A DNA stretch of 6,691 nucleotides. It comes from Actinomycetes bacterium (GTDB taxonomy: Bacteria; Actinomycetota; Actinomycetes; Actinomycetales; Actinomycetaceae). The position numbers and the translations under genes were made by a program. Positions 1 through 5,323 of the stretch are shown here, in pieces. How positions within the stretch are numbered: position 1 is the first letter of the stretch; each line of letters starts with the position of its first letter. The stretch spans positions 1-6,691 of the forward strand of contig JAEZVQ010000181.1 of assembly GCA_023420745.1 (NCBI GenBank), read 5' to 3'. The notes beneath the pieces are model-generated. The model saw only the letters and a list, made by a program, of their open reading frames with translations. It was not told where the DNA came from and did not search any database.

Positions 1-116
1 AGATCGTGGTGACGGTCGCTCAAGCGAAACCGGAGCCGCAACCGACGCAGCCAACACAGCCGCCAAGCAACGACCCGGGACAGCCGGGGGATGGGAACAA
101 TAACGGCAACGAGTAG
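1..116 (+). CDS. pknB: C-terminal end of a PASTA-domain Ser/Thr protein kinase (PknB-like), partial
   Basis: Only the tail of the gene is present; the reading frame has its first whole codon at position 3 and stops with TAG at 114-116. The visible residues begin IVVTVAQ, which resembles the closing beta strand of a PASTA repeat, followed by a low-complexity Pro/Gln/Asn/Gly tail ending DGNNNGNE. PknB is a membrane kinase whose extracellular PASTA repeats bind peptidoglycan fragments and which controls growth and division. The assignment rests on this strand-plus-tail pattern and on the neighbours: sortase E, DUF881 and crgA flank pknB in Mycobacteriales. With only 37 residues visible, another PASTA protein cannot be excluded. 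It ends 54 bases from the stop of the convergent minus-strand gene. Confidence 0.72.
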   Translation, partial: IVVTVAQAKPEPQPTQPTQPPSNDPGQPGDGNNNGNE

Positions 117-134
117 TCAGGAGCGCCAGCTCAT

Positions 135-195
135 CGGTGGCAACACCGTCATTCGTGCGGGAATGAATCGCTAGTGTTGGACGGTGTTGTCACCG
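135..195. terminator. Inverted repeat between convergent genes, possible bidirectional terminator
   Basis: Positions 135-150 (CGGTGGCAACACCGTC) are complementary to 180-195 (GACGGTGTTGTCACCG) except for one mismatch that becomes a G-U pair on one strand. Each arm is also a small hairpin on its own (CGGTG-GCAA-CACCG and CGGTG-TTGT-CACCG). The structure sits where the kinase gene (+) and the small membrane protein gene (-, stop at 171) converge, with the minus-strand stop codon in the loop. There is no T tract, so termination is inferred only from position. Confidence 0.35.
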
Positions 196-329
196 AGGTT
201 GAAGGTGTCTTGCACCCACACGAATCCCCATTCGAGGAGGGCGTAGGCGATTGCCGCGATAATCACCGCGGCTTCGATGACCTTCAGCCACGTCGGTCCG
301 GGAAGGTGGCGAAAAATCCAACCGTACAT
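171..329 (-). CDS. Small conserved actinobacterial membrane protein (52 aa) of the sortase/DUF881 operon
   Basis: ATG at 329-327 and TAG at 173-171 give a 52-residue protein. It starts MYGWIFRHLPGPTWLKV, continues with a hydrophobic helix at about residues 17-40 (IEAAVIIAAIAYALLEWGF) and ends FNLGDNTVQH. A short protein with an N-terminal W-x-x-RHLPGP motif, one membrane segment and a tail ending in D-x-TV is, from memory, typical of this place between sortase E and pknB/trpG in actinobacteria; its function is unknown to me. The start follows the sortase stop by 8 bases, and a GGGAAG stretch overlapping the sortase stop can serve as ribosome binding site. This makes it the third gene of a DUF881-sortase operon. 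The conserved-looking pattern and tight spacing support a real gene despite the small size. Confidence 0.8.
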   Translation of the reverse strand: MYGWIFRHLPGPTWLKVIEAAVIIAAIAYALLEWGFVWVQDTFNLGDNTVQH

Positions 330-337
330 GCCGTATG

Positions 338-1108
338 TCACTTCCCATCGATTTCGTAGGTAAGTTCTGCAGGAATCCCGGTGTCGCGTGCCACCCAGTG
401 GTGCAAACGCAGGTAGAGGATGTAGCGCTGGGAGTTACCGAACTCGGGGTGACAGGTGGTCAATGTCATCAGTCGCTCTACCGGTTGTGCATCCATCTGG
501 TTCGGTACCGGGAGGGTCACTTGCCACTGGTCAGGGTAAACAATCTCATGTGAGGTGACCTCGTAGACCAGCCACGCGTTCTTCGTCTCCATCACCATCC
601 GGTCACCCGGTTTCATGATGTCGATACGACGGAAGTTATTGCCGTAGGTGCGTCGATGCCCCGCCATCACGAAGTTACCCACCTCACCGGGCAGCTGCGT
701 TTCGGAATAGTGTCCCGCCATCGCCTGGTCAAGGAGGTATTGGTCGGTTCCTTCAACGACCGGAATTTGCATCGCCCACTTCGGTACGTGAAGAATCCCC
801 ATCGTTTCCCCGTGACCGACAGGAGTGAACTCAGGAGGAGCGTCATAACGTTCCTCACCAACTGTCGTTTTTTCATCCGAAAGCTGGTTATTGAAGGCAA
901 CAACCGCAGTGTCGCGAATGTCCTCCGCTTTCCACGACGACCAGTAGAGCTGCCAAAACACGTACAGCCCGAGCACCAGCGAGATAGTAATGAGAATCTC
1001 GCCGATAATTCCCACAATGTTGAAAAACAGACCCGGTCCGCTCTTCCTCCCGTTGTCACGGTGGCGCTGCGCGCGTTTCGGAAGCGGAGTGTCGATTGCG
1101 CTAGTCAT
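338..1108 (-). CDS. srtE: Class E sortase
   Basis: This is a membrane-anchored cysteine transpeptidase. Sortases cleave a C-terminal sorting signal of secreted proteins and attach the protein to the cell wall; class E enzymes of actinobacteria favour LAxTG-type signals. From the ATG at 1108 it has 256 residues: a basic cytoplasmic N-terminus, a membrane helix at about 28-56, and an extracytoplasmic sortase barrel. Catalytic residues are visible: His151 in VMAGHRRTYG, Cys219 in MTLTTCHPEFGNS and Arg228 in SQRYIL. The chosen ATG overlaps the DUF881 stop by 8 bases and follows an AGGGG sequence at very short spacing, so translational coupling is likely. An upstream in-frame ATG at 1126 has no ribosome binding site. 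No sortase substrate with a recognisable sorting signal is encoded in this window. Confidence 0.93.
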   Translation of the reverse strand: MTSAIDTPLPKRAQRHRDNGRKSGPGLFFNIVGIIGEILITISLVLGLYVFWQLYWSSWKAEDIRDTAVVAFNNQLSDEKTTVGEERYDAPPEFTPVGHGETMGILHVPKWAMQIPVVEGTDQYLLDQAMAGHYSETQLPGEVGNFVMAGHRRTYGNNFRRIDIMKPGDRMVMETKNAWLVYEVTSHEIVYPDQWQVTLPVPNQMDAQPVERLMTLTTCHPEFGNSQRYILYLRLHHWVARDTGIPAELTYEIDGK

Positions 1109-1817
1109 CGCCCCTAATTGTGGCATAGCTGAGCCCGCCACTCTCATTCTGTGCGGCAATTGTCACGTCGTCGGCGGAACTGACCTGGTATCCGAGCCCA
1201 AAATGCGCAGCATATTGACGGATGATCCCCACCTGCTCCGAGTTGTCGAGAGCGGCTCGCAACTGCTCGCGATTTCCAATCGCCGAGATCTCGTAGGGAG
1301 GCGAAAACAGCCGTCCGTTAATGGTGATGACATTGCCAACGCAGGCCACAGTCGAGTTCATCCGCACCTCGACGCCCTGAATTCCCAGCACTTCAGCGCC
1401 ACCACTCCACAGCGCGTTAAATACTGCTTCAATATCTTGCTGGTGGATGACGAGGTCGTCGGCACTGAGCGACTCGGGAATCGGGTCGGGAATCGGCGCA
1501 TCCGTTAAACGCACCGTCACGCCTGGACCCCGGTAGGTGCGTGCCCTGATCTCACCGGGCTGGTGAGTGAGATCCTCGGGAACACCTGCATTTCGCCGTA
1601 GCTGTTCGACATCGTTGCGCAATTGTTCAGTTTCTTCGCGCGCCGCGTCGACCTCCGTCATTTTCCTCATCACGAGAGCGTGGAGGTCGCCTTCATGGCG
1701 TGCCCCTGAGTTGTGACCGGTCGTTGCCCACACCGTCATCATGCCGGTGATCGCAACAATGCCGAGCACCCCAATGCTGCCGACAGTGCGGCGAAGCGAC
1801 AGTGGTCGGCGACGCAT
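1101..1817 (-). CDS. DUF881 family membrane protein
   Basis: From the ATG at 1817 the product has 238 residues: a basic cytoplasmic start (MRRRPLSLRR), one membrane helix at about 11-31, a coiled coil at about 50-77 (LVMRKMTEVDAAREETEQLR), then the DUF881 domain. Family signatures are the GPGVTVRLTDAP segment (97-108), DLVIHQQDIEAVFNALWSGGAE (121-142) and the GNVITINGRLFSPPYEISAIG segment (161-181). The function of DUF881 is not established; the layout suggests an extracytoplasmic domain on a coiled-coil stalk. An AGAGGAG sequence just upstream decides this ATG over the in-frame TTG at 1835. It is the first gene of an operon with sortase E and a 52-residue membrane protein. This grouping beside crgA and pknB points to envelope or division work, which is inference. 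Confidence 0.9.
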   Translation of the reverse strand: MRRRPLSLRRTVGSIGVLGIVAITGMMTVWATTGHNSGARHEGDLHALVMRKMTEVDAAREETEQLRNDVEQLRRNAGVPEDLTHQPGEIRARTYRGPGVTVRLTDAPIPDPIPESLSADDLVIHQQDIEAVFNALWSGGAEVLGIQGVEVRMNSTVACVGNVITINGRLFSPPYEISAIGNREQLRAALDNSEQVGIIRQYAAHFGLGYQVSSADDVTIAAQNESGGLSYATIRGDD

Positions 1818-1861
1818 CCCGAGCTCTCCTCTCAACCGTGACGGAGCAGGTGATGGTTCTC

Positions 1862-1867
1862 ATCATA
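1862..1867 (-). promoter_or_regulatory. Candidate -10 box for the DUF881-sortase operon
   Basis: On the minus strand this reads TATGAT, five of six matches to the SigA -10 consensus, 44 bases upstream of the DUF881 start codon. No convincing -35 box is found 16-18 bases upstream, so this is only a suggestion. Confidence 0.3.
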
Positions 1868-1908
1868 GGCAGCGTGGCATGGGATAGGGGCTGAGCCCTG
1901 CGGTGTCG

Positions 1909-1914
1909 TACACT
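1909..1914 (+). promoter_or_regulatory. Candidate -10 box for crgA
   Basis: TACACT matches the -10 consensus at four of six positions and lies 45 bases upstream of the crgA start. No good -35 box is present at the usual distance. It shares the divergent gap with the minus-strand candidate at 1862-1867. Confidence 0.27.
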
Positions 1915-1959
1915 ACCGACAGGAATAGCGTGCAAGTCCCACCGCTAAGGAGTATCAGC

Positions 1960-2226
1960 GTGCCTGAGTCACGGAAGCGAAAGAAGAACGGTCACGTCGT
2001 CGAAGCCGATGACATGAACATCACGAACTGGACCGATGGCATCCCGATGTCGCCACGCTGGTATGCGCCGCTGTTCGTCACGCTGCTGCTCGTGGGCTTG
2101 ATCTGGCTGGTCATCTACTACATGTCCGGCGGACAGTACCCGATCCCGAAGATCGGCAACTGGAACCTCGGAATCGGCGTCGTGGTGATGCTAGTCGGGT
2201 TCCTCATGACGCTGCGCTGGCGCTAA
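1960..2226 (+). CDS. crgA: Cell division protein CrgA
   Basis: CrgA is a small two-helix membrane protein of actinobacteria that binds FtsZ, FtsQ, FtsI and other divisome parts and coordinates septal peptidoglycan synthesis. The 88-residue product has the typical start MPESRKRKKNG, a first membrane helix at about 34-54 (PLFVTLLLVGLIWLVIYYM), a short loop with GNWNLGIG, a second helix and the characteristic C-terminus GFLMTLRWR (mycobacterial CrgA ends in a near-identical TMRWH). The GTG start at 1960 is chosen because AAGGAG lies 7 bases upstream; the in-frame GTG at 1903 would add an uncharacteristic N-terminus and lacks a ribosome binding site. Its position beside DUF881, rhomboid and ppiA matches the Mycobacteriales locus. 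Confidence 0.95.
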   Translation: MPESRKRKKNGHVVEADDMNITNWTDGIPMSPRWYAPLFVTLLLVGLIWLVIYYMSGGQYPIPKIGNWNLGIGVVVMLVGFLMTLRWR

Positions 2227-2245
2227 ACGCGACAGCGCAGACACG

Positions 2246-2310
2246 ACAGCGGAATGTGACTACCACACCAGCATCTCGTTACAGCCGCTGTATTTGGCTC
2301 TTTCTTTTAT
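2246..2310 (+). terminator. Possible crgA terminator
   Basis: ACAGCGG at 2246-2252 pairs with CCGCTGT at 2285-2291 and is followed by a T-rich stretch (ATTTGGCTCTTTCTTTTAT). The loop is long (32 bases), so the hairpin is weak. It lies in the gap between the convergent crgA and rhomboid genes, where a terminator is expected. Confidence 0.32.
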
Positions 2311-2335
2311 CAGCACCTGTAGCCGATCGGTTCCT

Positions 2336-3229
2336 CTAGCCAGTCAATGCCAAGAGGCTCGGCAGCGCGATGATGATGAGGGCGAGCACTGCCGCAATCG
2401 CAACACAGGTCATCACGGATTCCACCGCGATGCGTTGTGCGGTACGACCCGGTTTCGGTTCCATCGTGGTCAGTAAGATCCATGCGACGATCGCACCGAC
2501 GATCATCCCGCCGAGGTGTGCCTGCCAGGACACGCCGGAGACCATGAAACCGTAGGCGAGGTTGACGACGAGGAGTACCGTGATCGCGCGCGTGTCGATA
2601 CCGAAGCGCCGCTGGATGACGTAGATCGCGGCAAACAGACCAAAGATCCCACCCGAGGCACCGACGGTGTAGACGAAGCCCGACATCATGCCCGTCACAG
2701 CCGAGATGAAGACACCGAGTGAGCCGCCAATCGTGGCAAACAGATAGAGGGCGAGGAACCGCCATTTCCCAAACACGCGTTCCACTGTCGGTCCAACCAT
2801 CCACAGGGCAAGCATGTTGAGCCCCAAGTGGATAAGACCACCGTGGACGAGTGCTACGCTCACCCACCGCCACGGGTGTGCGTAACTTGCCGCAGCGTAG
2901 TAGCCGAGACTTGAATACACCGGCGGCACCACAAAGGCAATGAGCGAAACGACAACTGTTGCGACGAGGATGATCGCTGTCATCGACGCGCGTTCCACCG
3001 CCTGGAATGGCGATCGCGCTCCTCGCGCCGTCATCATGGTGGCACGTGGCGGTGTTGGCGTGGACAGACATGCGGGACACACCGTCCCCACCTCGGTTCT
3101 CACCGTGCAATCGGGACAGGTGGGTCGCTGGCAGCGTTTACACACCGACACCGACTCGACCCGGGGATGGTATCCGCATCCGGGTCGAGTCTGATGTCCG
3201 CGCTGTCCGAAACGAGGTTCGTCACTCAT
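2336..3229 (-). CDS. Rhomboid family intramembrane serine protease with N-terminal zinc-finger region
   Basis: The 297-residue protein begins with a Cys/His-rich cytoplasmic segment (Cys18, His21, Cys30, Cys33, Cys38, Cys41, Cys51, Cys54), consistent with a small B-box-like zinc-binding module. A six- to seven-helix rhomboid core follows from about residue 83. Rhomboid hallmarks are present: HGGLIHLGLN (129-138, oxyanion His and Asn), ERVFGKWRF (150-158), the catalytic Ser192 in GASGGIFG and the catalytic His238 in WQAHLGGM. The enzyme cleaves membrane proteins within or next to their membrane segments; the substrate is unknown. It starts 26 bases after the ppiA stop on the same strand, so the two probably form an operon, and this order is conserved in actinobacteria. 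No Shine-Dalgarno sequence is seen before the ATG, so the exact start is slightly uncertain. Confidence 0.93.
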   Translation of the reverse strand: MSDEPRFGQRGHQTRPGCGYHPRVESVSVCKRCQRPTCPDCTVRTEVGTVCPACLSTPTPPRATMMTARGARSPFQAVERASMTAIILVATVVVSLIAFVVPPVYSSLGYYAAASYAHPWRWVSVALVHGGLIHLGLNMLALWMVGPTVERVFGKWRFLALYLFATIGGSLGVFISAVTGMMSGFVYTVGASGGIFGLFAAIYVIQRRFGIDTRAITVLLVVNLAYGFMVSGVSWQAHLGGMIVGAIVAWILLTTMEPKPGRTAQRIAVESVMTCVAIAAVLALIIIALPSLLALTG

Positions 3230-3255
3230 GAGGAACAGTGGGGCGAGATGAGCGA

Positions 3256-3783
3256 TTAGTCGATCGCGTCGACGTCAATCGAGGTGATGACAACGTCGGT
3301 GAGGGGTCGATCCTGCGCGCCCGTCGGTGTCGTCGCGATCGCATCGACGACAGCTTTCGATTCGTCGTCGAGAACTCGACCGAAGATCGTGTGCTTGCCG
3401 TAAAGCCACTGTGTTGGGGCGACGGTGATGAAGAACTGGGATCCGTTCGTCCCGCGTCCCATCCGCTTCCCAGCATTCGCCATCGCGAGTACGTAGGGCT
3501 CGTTGAAGTTAAGTTCGGGGTGGATTTCGTCGTCGAAGTTGTATCCCGGGCCGCCGATTCCCATACCGAGCGGGTCACCGCCTTGAATCATGAAGCCGTC
3601 AATGACACGGTGGAAAATCACGCCGTCGTAGAGGGGTTCCGTGGTCTTTTCACCGGTGTCCGGGTGTGTCCATTCGCGTTCGCCGCGCGCTAGTTCAACG
3701 AAGTTGCGCACAGTCACCGGCGCGTGGTTGGGGAACAGTTCGAGGCGGATATCGCCGAGGGTGGTATGAATCGTTGCTTCCAT
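3256..3783 (-). CDS. ppiA: Peptidyl-prolyl cis-trans isomerase, cyclophilin type
   Basis: The enzyme catalyses cis-trans isomerisation of Xaa-Pro bonds and assists protein folding. The 175 residues match the length of cytoplasmic bacterial cyclophilins; there is no signal peptide. Active-site residues are visible by comparison with human cyclophilin A: Arg59 in VIFHRVIDGFMIQGGDP (with Phe64, Met65, Gln67), Phe117/Phe118 in NGSQFFITVAP, Trp126 in TQWLYGKHTIFGRV and His131. The start MEATIHTTLGDIRLELFP is typical. No Shine-Dalgarno sequence is visible before the ATG, so the mRNA may have a very short leader or be leaderless. It is followed closely by the rhomboid gene, and its neighbourhood corresponds to M. 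tuberculosis ppiA (Rv0009) near gyrA and the Ile/Ala tRNA genes. Confidence 0.96.
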   Translation of the reverse strand: MEATIHTTLGDIRLELFPNHAPVTVRNFVELARGEREWTHPDTGEKTTEPLYDGVIFHRVIDGFMIQGGDPLGMGIGGPGYNFDDEIHPELNFNEPYVLAMANAGKRMGRGTNGSQFFITVAPTQWLYGKHTIFGRVLDDESKAVVDAIATTPTGAQDRPLTDVVITSIDVDAID

Positions 3784-3952
3784 GTTCGCTAGTGTGTCAC
3801 GTTCGCCCCCGGACTGTCGCGCCGGCTGGTGTTTTGTTCACTGATATCGAAGCGTCTGCAAATCGTGGCGAATCACGGCACAATAGGAAGGGTACGTCCA
3901 GTGTTGGCGTGTCACGCTACCTGGAAGCGTTGGCTATACGTTGGAGGCAAAC

Positions 3953-4510
3953 ATGGGAAAGAATCTCGACGCAAAGCAGCTGAAGAGAGAAGCAGATGCC
4001 CTGTCCCAAGCGGCGGCGCGCCACGGTGAGAATCTGGTGGCGAAGGCGTCGACACTTGCGGAAGAGGGTGTCGACTGGGTTGCTCCGCGCGCCCAGAAGC
4101 TGTGGGATGAGACCGTGAAGGTCGCTGCTCCACGCATCGAGGACGCAGTCGATAAGGCTCGCCCCTACATCGATAATGTTCACGAAAAGGTCGTCGAGGA
4201 TTATCTGCCGCGCATCGAGAATGCAGCGCGCGAAGCGCACAAGGCCGCCTCGGGTTCCGGCACCGTTGTTGAACGTGCCAGCCGCGCCGGCAAAGCCACC
4301 TCGAAGGCGTTGACGAAGCCGGCAAAGCGCCACACCTTCGCTAAGGTGTTCGGGTGGACGACGCTCGCCGCTGTGGCTGCGGGAGCCGGCTATATTCTGT
4401 GGCGCCGTTCCCAGCCGGTCGAGGACCCCTGGGCTGAGGAATACTGGGCGGATCTCGATACCGATGTCGAGATTCCCGAAACTCCGGCTGAACCGGTTGA
4501 CGAAGCCTGA
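3953..4510 (+). CDS. Amphipathic-helical protein with C-terminal membrane anchor (DUF5324-like)
   Basis: The ATG at 3953 is preceded by GGAGG with a 5-base gap, a strong ribosome binding site, giving 185 residues. Residues 1 to about 125 are Ala/Lys/Glu-rich amphipathic helix with loosely repeated proline-started units (APRAQKLWDE at 44, APRIEDAVDK at 59, RPYIDNVHEK at 70, LPRIENAARE at 85). A single membrane helix follows at about 131-149 (KVFGWTTLAAVAAGAGYIL), then WRRSQPVEDPWAEEYW and an acidic tail. The architecture resembles actinobacterial DUF5324-type proteins, one of which I recall near crgA/rhomboid in Streptomyces; by position it may correspond to the membrane protein Rv0008c. The function is unknown; membrane-surface or envelope association is inference. 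It is divergent from ppiA and ends at a strong terminator. Confidence 0.82.
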   Translation: MGKNLDAKQLKREADALSQAAARHGENLVAKASTLAEEGVDWVAPRAQKLWDETVKVAAPRIEDAVDKARPYIDNVHEKVVEDYLPRIENAAREAHKAASGSGTVVERASRAGKATSKALTKPAKRHTFAKVFGWTTLAAVAAGAGYILWRRSQPVEDPWAEEYWADLDTDVEIPETPAEPVDEA

Positions 4511-4520
4511 GTAACTATTG

Positions 4521-4573
4521 ACTGACATACTCCCCGGCGGGGCAACCTGCCGGGGAGTTGTCGTATGGTCAGT
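4521..4573. terminator. Strong bidirectional hairpin terminator
   Basis: A perfect 10-base stem (ACTCCCCGGC at 4529-4538 with GCCGGGGAGT at 4549-4558) has a 10-base loop. It is extended by outer complementary blocks, ACTGA and CATAC at 4521-4530 against GTATG and TCAGT at 4563-4573, interrupted on the right side by a few bases. It begins 10 bases after the stop of the upstream plus-strand gene, and the minus-strand gene ending at 4641 converges on it. There is only a weak T-rich flank (TTGT). Actinobacterial terminators often lack a long U tract. Confidence 0.75.
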
Positions 4574-4640
4574 CCAGGCGTGATGCTCGCGCCGGATCTG
4601 GTGGTGGCACCGAATCCGCGGCGCCTGTGAGATTCTCGGA

Positions 4641-5196
4641 TTAGCTGCCAGACGTTGCCGATGCCCACCATCGAGTAACAGTGCGTGGGCGTGCCTGTGC
4701 CCGGGTGCGGACAATGTCGTGCACTTCCTCGCGGGTCGCATCGTTGTCAAACACCACTTGAATTTCGCCACTTGTCAAGAATTTGATCGAATCACAATCG
4801 GGCAGGAATCCTCGCTGCATCAACCGGCGGGCGATTTCGTCAACGAGGGTACGCGCCCAGACGTACCCGCATTCAATGAGATACTCGGAGGCTTCTCGCG
4901 CCACGTGCCCCATTCACCAGCGCGAGATACACACTGACGCGGGTGGCGGCGAGTTGTTCCAGGATGGCGTAGTCGAGGAGTCGCGCGATGCGACCGGTGA
5001 TGCGCACATCAGGATAGTCGGTGCTGATCGCACCTTCTGGCGTCATCGAAATGAGGTTTTCAATCGGTGTGGACACGATGCCAATGCTGGTCATTGCAGC
5101 CTGGAACTCATGGCTCATGGGGGTGACCGCGGCGAGATCTAGCGGGTAAGCACCGGGGTAGTGTTCGACGAGATCGTCATGAAATCTCCGTGGCAC
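4641..5196 (-). pseudogene. Unrecognised protein gene, split by an apparent +1 frameshift
   Basis: I do not recognise the family. The first part reads from a GTG at 5196 (VPRRFHDDLVEHYPGAYP...), with AAGGG about 10 bases upstream, to a TGA at 4873. The last in-register stretch is VSVYLALVNGARGA at about 4910. The second part is in the next frame, from about 4913 to TAA at 4641 (EASEYLIECGYVWARTLVDE ... GEIQVVFDNDATREEVHDIV). Both parts look like genuine globular protein. The second frame has a TGA directly before its only ATG (4913) and no ribosome binding site, which argues against a separate gene. Skipping one base between about 4911 and 4885, for example in the GGGG run at 4911-4908, would join them into about 184 residues. 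A pseudogene, a sequencing error or programmed frameshifting are all possible. An in-frame ATG at 5238 is an alternative start. Confidence 0.55.
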
Positions 5197-5209
5197 TTTG
5201 CTGTCACCC

Positions 5210-5238
5210 TTGCCCACGCGCCGATACCGGGCTAGCAT
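5210..5238 (+). promoter_or_regulatory. Candidate upstream promoter for a structured leader RNA and abi
   Basis: TTGCCC at 5210-5215 and TAGCAT at 5233-5238 are separated by 17 bases, with four of six matches to each SigA box. Transcription would start near 5245, just before the nested inverted repeat at 5253-5302, so the repeat would lie wholly in the RNA. If the minus-strand gene starts at 5196, this element lies in the shared divergent gap. Confidence 0.35.
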
Positions 5239-5243
5239 GGGAA

Positions 5244-5271
5244 TTGATAGAACCCCGGTCAGGCCTATAGT
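5244..5271 (+). promoter_or_regulatory. Candidate abi promoter overlapping the inverted repeat
   Basis: TTGATA at 5244-5249 and TATAGT at 5266-5271, spaced 16 bases, each match the SigA consensus at five of six positions, the best promoter match noticed in the window. Initiation would fall near 5278 and give a leader of about 45 bases. The left arm of the inverted repeat (5253-5261) lies in the spacer and the right arm in the leader. The repeat could therefore be an operator for this promoter, or the two promoters may make different transcripts. Confidence 0.45.
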
Positions 5272-5302
5272 TCCGCGAGGAACCATGCACAAATGACCGG
5301 GG
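5253..5302 (+). ncRNA. Nested hairpin upstream of abi, candidate structured RNA (or operator)
   Basis: A perfect 9-base outer stem (CCCCGGTCA at 5253-5261 with TGACCGGGG at 5294-5302) encloses an inner stem of 5 pairs (GTTCC at 5270-5274, GGAAC at 5279-5283) closed by a GCGA loop of the stable GNRA type. Internal-loop strands of 8 and 10 bases separate the two stems. The nested, GNRA-capped design suggests an RNA rather than only a protein-binding palindrome. It lies 21 bases upstream of the abi start codon. A class of structured RNAs next to abiF genes is known; whether this belongs to that class is inference, and I cannot match a consensus from memory. Confidence 0.4.
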
Positions 5303-5313
5303 CCATCCATATT

Positions 5314-5317
5314 GAGG
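5314..5317 (+). promoter_or_regulatory. Ribosome binding site deciding the abi start
   Basis: GAGG followed by 6 bases precedes the ATG at 5324. It selects this ATG over the in-frame TTG at 5312, which has no such sequence upstream at a suitable distance. Confidence 0.7.
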
Positions 5318-5323
5318 ACATCA

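Noticed and set aside
656..1508. Open plus-strand frames opposite the sortase and DUF881 genes
   Set aside because: They lack ribosome binding sites and domain features, while the minus strand encodes clear catalytic motifs; these are frame shadows in G+C-rich DNA.
2310..3110. A 266-codon minus-strand frame overlapping the rhomboid gene
   Set aside because: It is the shifted frame of the rhomboid gene, rich in Arg, His and Cys with no membrane helices or motif; the other frame carries the complete rhomboid signatures.
3917..4771. A long minus-strand frame of 284 codons opposite the 3953-4510 gene
   Set aside because: The plus-strand gene has a strong ribosome binding site, a membrane helix and a terminator at its end; the antisense frame runs through that terminator and has no recognisable features.
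5299..5306. GGGGCCAT, identical to the first eight bases of tRNA-Ala, as a possible att repeat
   Set aside because: It is only eight bases, matches the 5' rather than the 3' end of the tRNA, and is inverted relative to what a tRNA-flanking direct repeat needs; chance is sufficient.
5312..5314. TTG as an earlier abi start codon
   Set aside because: The GAGG site at 5314-5317 overlaps it and is correctly spaced for the ATG at 5324; the extra residues MRTS are not typical of the family.
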